The notes beneath the pieces are model-generated. The model was not told the DNA's origin, searched no databases, and was given only the letters and a program-made list of their open reading frames with translations. A stretch of DNA of 64,000 bases from Erysipelothrix urinaevulpis. Lineage in GTDB: Bacteria > Bacillota_I > Bacilli_A > Erysipelotrichales > Erysipelotrichaceae. Below, piece after piece: positions 61,397-64,000 of this stretch. The stretch spans positions 186,001-250,000 of the forward strand of contig NZ_WTTB01000001.1 of NCBI RefSeq assembly GCF_009828835.1. Direction: 5' to 3'. Both the position numbers and the translations under genes were made by a program. Every line of letters begins with the position of its first letter. Positions within the stretch are counted from its first letter, which is position 1.

Positions 61397-62314
61397 ATGC
61401 ATCAAATTGAATACTTAAAAAAATTAATTAGTGAGAAAAAGGTTGCCGTTAATCTTGAGTGTTCAGGAGAAGCATTTCATCAGGTGATTACAACACTTAT
61501 ACCGTTATTAGAAACGTCATCACTAACGTTTATAGCATTAGATGATAAAGCTTATGAAAATTTGAAAGTGAAGGATTACCTTGCGTTATTTGCTGATTTA
61601 AACAACAGTAGTAAGCAAGTTGACGATGTTTTAAAACTGACACAATTAGATGAATTAAAGAAAAAAAGAATCTCTACGCTTAATGAATCTGAATTTAAAC
61701 GGATGATGCTAGCAAGGGCAGTCGTTTCTGAGACAGATTATGTATTTATGGAAGATCCGTTGGGGACGGTCGATAAGTCAACACAGAAACTAATTGTGCA
61801 AACATTAGAAACCATGTCTCAAGAAGGTGTTGGCATTGTGACCTCATCAGAATCATTTAGAAGAGTAATGTTGATGCCTGGTAACTCTTACCATCTTGTT
61901 GAGGGTGGTTTTATACCGATTTATGAATCGTTGGAACAAATGATTGGTGCTAATTTTTCTCAACAAAAAGATCTGAATTCTAGACTAGAAGTGAAGACAG
62001 AAGGTAAAACTATTTTTGTTCCCATTCAAGATATTTATTATGCTGAGAGTATCGATTCAGTGTGTCATATTTACATTAAAAATTCTCTTGTTGCAACACA
62101 ATTTACGTTAGAAGAACTGAGTCGAAAGTTGGAGAGTTATAATTTTTATCGATCCCATAGATCGTATTTAGTGAATCTTTTGTATGTGACGGAGATTCAG
62201 CAATGGACTAAAAACAGTTATGTTATTTCTTTGGATAGTTTGGAGGATTTAACGATACCGTTGAGTAAACGGCGATATCAAGACTTTCTTTCACAGCTCC
62301 ACTCAGCGTCATAA
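61397..62314 (+). CDS. Degenerate ABC-ATPase domain fused to LytTR DNA-binding domain
   Basis: A 305-residue fusion. Residues about 1-185 look like an ABC ATPase that has lost ATP binding: no Walker A is present, the signature region reads STLNESEFKRMMLARAVV, the Walker B is YVFMEDPLGTVD, and the switch His is replaced (IVTSSES). Residues about 205-305 form a LytTR domain (VPIQDIYYAES, FYRSHRSYLVN). Likely a transcription regulator that uses the ABC fold to dimerise or to contact the ABC exporter encoded next. ATG 61397 follows AAAAGGGGACTGCC. Confidence 0.82.
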   Translation: MHQIEYLKKLISEKKVAVNLECSGEAFHQVITTLIPLLETSSLTFIALDDKAYENLKVKDYLALFADLNNSSKQVDDVLKLTQLDELKKKRISTLNESEFKRMMLARAVVSETDYVFMEDPLGTVDKSTQKLIVQTLETMSQEGVGIVTSSESFRRVMLMPGNSYHLVEGGFIPIYESLEQMIGANFSQQKDLNSRLEVKTEGKTIFVPIQDIYYAESIDSVCHIYIKNSLVATQFTLEELSRKLESYNFYRSHRSYLVNLLYVTEIQQWTKNSYVISLDSLEDLTIPLSKRRYQDFLSQLHSAS

Positions 62315-62434
62315 GGGTGCCACTGAGATAAAAATAGAATAATTGGGCCTTGATCTGACGTCGTTGGGCCTTTTTTTATTACTTTTTATAATCTTTGGTG
62401 TATAGTTTGATTGTTCGTGAAACAGGAGGAAAGT

Positions 62435-63289
62435 ATGAAAGAAATATTAAAATTAAAGAATGCTTCAGTTAAATTTAAAGAAACACTCGCTTTAAATGAC
62501 TTATCATTTTCGGTCTACGATAATGAAATATTTGGCTTCTTAGGACCCAGTGGCGCTGGGAAAACAACTGCCATTAAAGTTTTAACGAAGCAATTAAAAT
62601 TAAATAATGGGAGTGCTTATTTATTTAATCAATCACTGGAGTCATTAGGTAATTCAGTGTATGACACCTTAGGGATTATGACTGATTCAAACGACATTTA
62701 CGAGGGTTTATCCGTTTTAGAAAATTTAAACTTATTTGCTGATTTGAGAAATGTTGACCGTAACCAAGTCGAATTGTTGTTGAGACAAGTTGGACTGTGG
62801 GAAGATCGAAGTAAATTAGCCAAGAAGTTATCGAAGGGAATGCGTCAACGTCTCATTTTATCAACGGCGCTTATTCATAAACCCAAGATATTGTTCTTAG
62901 ATGAGCCAACAGCGGCATTGGATCCCAAGACAACGTTGGAAATTCATACCATTCTACGAAATTTAAACCAAGAAGGGACGACTATTTTTCTTACCACTCA
63001 TTCAATGGATGAGGCAGAAAAATTATGCGATCGCATTGCCTTTTTAGACCAAGGTGAAATTATGGAAATTGGTAGTAAAGATGAATTAAAATTAAAATAT
63101 GCACAAAATAAAATTAATGTGGTTTATGCATCGGGAACAAGGAAATTGTACGAAAAAAGTAATGATGGATTGGCACAGATTTTAAATGATGGTAAAGACG
63201 ATGACATCTTAACAATTCATTCGGTTGAACCCTCGTTAGAGGATATTTTCTTAGATGTCACAGGGAGGTCTGATTATGAACTTGCGTAA
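62435..63289 (+). CDS. ABC-2 exporter ATP-binding protein
   Basis: A 284-residue ATPase with Walker A GPSGAGKTT (about 39), signature LSKGMRQR, Walker B LFLDEPTAALDP and switch TTHSMDEA, plus a short C-terminal extension. Typical of drug, bacteriocin or lipid exporters. ATG 62435 follows AACAGGAGGAAAGT; the longer frame from 62411 is not used. It overlaps the permease gene and follows the ABC-LytTR regulator. Confidence 0.92.
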   Translation: MKEILKLKNASVKFKETLALNDLSFSVYDNEIFGFLGPSGAGKTTAIKVLTKQLKLNNGSAYLFNQSLESLGNSVYDTLGIMTDSNDIYEGLSVLENLNLFADLRNVDRNQVELLLRQVGLWEDRSKLAKKLSKGMRQRLILSTALIHKPKILFLDEPTAALDPKTTLEIHTILRNLNQEGTTIFLTTHSMDEAEKLCDRIAFLDQGEIMEIGSKDELKLKYAQNKINVVYASGTRKLYEKSNDGLAQILNDGKDDDILTIHSVEPSLEDIFLDVTGRSDYELA

Positions 63290-63998
63290 ATGGAAAGCAC
63301 TAATTAAGAAAGATTTTAAACTAACCCTAAATAATAAAAGTATATTTTTTGTTTTTATTATGCCGGTATTGTTTGCGGTTATCTACAAATACTTGTTGGT
63401 TGAAGGAAGTAACGATCCTCATGTAAAAGAGATGGTGTTATCACTCGTAACGATGCTAGGGTTTGGTGTTATTGGTGCTTCATCAATGGCTATTACGATT
63501 GCGGAAGAAAAAGAAAAGAAAACACTTCGATCGTTAATGCTTTCAGACGTATCAGGTTTAGAGTTTGTGATTAGTAAGCTGGTTGTCATGGTCATTTTAT
63601 TTATGATCTCGATGATTGCTTGTTATGTAATTTTAGGAGCCGCGATTTCTGGTTTACCACTTTATTTGTTGAATGTTTTAATGACAACTCTAGCCCTTTT
63701 GTTATTTAGTTCTGTGATTGGTATTTTGTCACCAACTCAACAAACAGCAGGCTTATTGGGGATGCCTGTGATGTTTCTATCAATGCTGCCAATTTTTGCA
63801 ATGATGTCTGGTGAGGAGTTTATGATAACAATCATGAAATTCATTCCAACGGGACCGATTATGTTTTTTATGAATCCTGGTCTTCTTGAGCAGTTTGATT
63901 ATTCATTGTTTATTGGTTATTTAACCATCACTTTATGGATTGTTATTGGCTTAGCTGTCTTTGGCTATTTCTATCATAAAAAAGGCTTTGATAATTAG
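63276..63998 (+). CDS. ABC-2 exporter permease
   Basis: A 240-residue membrane protein with six hydrophobic segments, the first near 20-37, in the ABC-2 pattern. It overlaps the ATPase gene by 14 bases; ATG 63276 follows CAGGGAGGTCTGATT. It ends two bases before the window edge, so it is complete. Substrate unknown. Confidence 0.88.
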   Translation: MNLRKWKALIKKDFKLTLNNKSIFFVFIMPVLFAVIYKYLLVEGSNDPHVKEMVLSLVTMLGFGVIGASSMAITIAEEKEKKTLRSLMLSDVSGLEFVISKLVVMVILFMISMIACYVILGAAISGLPLYLLNVLMTTLALLLFSSVIGILSPTQQTAGLLGMPVMFLSMLPIFAMMSGEEFMITIMKFIPTGPIMFFMNPGLLEQFDYSLFIGYLTITLWIVIGLAVFGYFYHKKGFDN

Positions 63999-64000
63999 TT

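Noticed and set aside
62343-62372. Two TTGGGCCTT copies followed by a T-run, possible terminator
   Set aside because: They are direct repeats; only a GGCC/GGCC pairing of 4-5 bp is possible, too weak to call.

Overview
The window reads as chromosome of an AT-rich, Gram-positive member of the Bacillota. Supporting signs are strong GGAGG ribosome binding sites, TTGACA/TATAAT promoters, a cdaA-cdaR-glmM operon, an LPXTG-anchored enzyme, LytR-CpsA-Psr and lipoprotein genes, and many PTS genes. The mix of PTS systems, PRD regulators and a lactococcin-972-type bacteriocin would suit Erysipelotrichia or a relative. That placement is inference. I found no rRNA gene, insertion sequence, prophage or CRISPR array.

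Region by region. 1-3971: the tail of a DUF2207 membrane protein and a heterodimeric ABC exporter. 4039-11700: a seven-gene run, cdaA-cdaR-glmM, a two-component system, an NYN/RNA-binding protein and maf. Its cyclic-di-AMP synthase carries an unusual 24-unit charged repeat tail. 11704-20772: two single minus-strand tRNA genes (Thr, His), a nucleotidyltransferase, an MFS transporter, a TraB protein, DegV, argS, a GntR-ABC operon and a phosphodiesterase. 20881-24842: an LCP-PASTA wall protein with a partner, a lipid kinase and thioredoxin. 25031-29304: a polyamine potABCD operon headed by an XRE-cupin regulator, with an inverted repeat around its promoter.

29387-30280: nine tRNA genes in two promoter groups. 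30643-33798: a lactococcin-972-like bacteriocin gene, apparently started by AUC, with its membrane protein and ABC ATPase. 33852-39785: a ROK repressor diverging from a PTS EIIC, a TIM-barrel protein and a wall-anchored GH16 beta-glucanase. 39942-42015: a membrane XRE protein, a GIY-YIG protein, a DUF2721 protein and an orphan gene.

42087-52370: an almost complete type II fatty acid synthesis locus on the minus strand (accBCDA, fabH, then acpP-fabD-fabG-fabF-fabZ-acpS-plsC), with the enoyl reductase fabV diverging from accB. Two matching palindromes of the form AGTTTGA-N3-TCAAA sit on the fabV/accB and acpP promoters, pointing to one FabT-like regulator. 52814-60949: a chb-like PTS operon (PRD regulator, EIIB, EIIA, GH4, EIIC, ChbG) followed by a paralogous orphan PRD regulator with the same promoter element. 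61013-63998: a small PQ-loop-like membrane protein, then a degenerate ABC-ATPase/LytTR fusion next to an ABC-2 exporter.

The observations I rate highest are the bacteriocin with a non-AUG start, the ABC-LytTR fusion, the repeat-tailed cyclic-di-AMP synthase, the paired lipid operators and the wall-anchored beta-glucanase in a PTS operon that lacks its own EIIA and EIIB.
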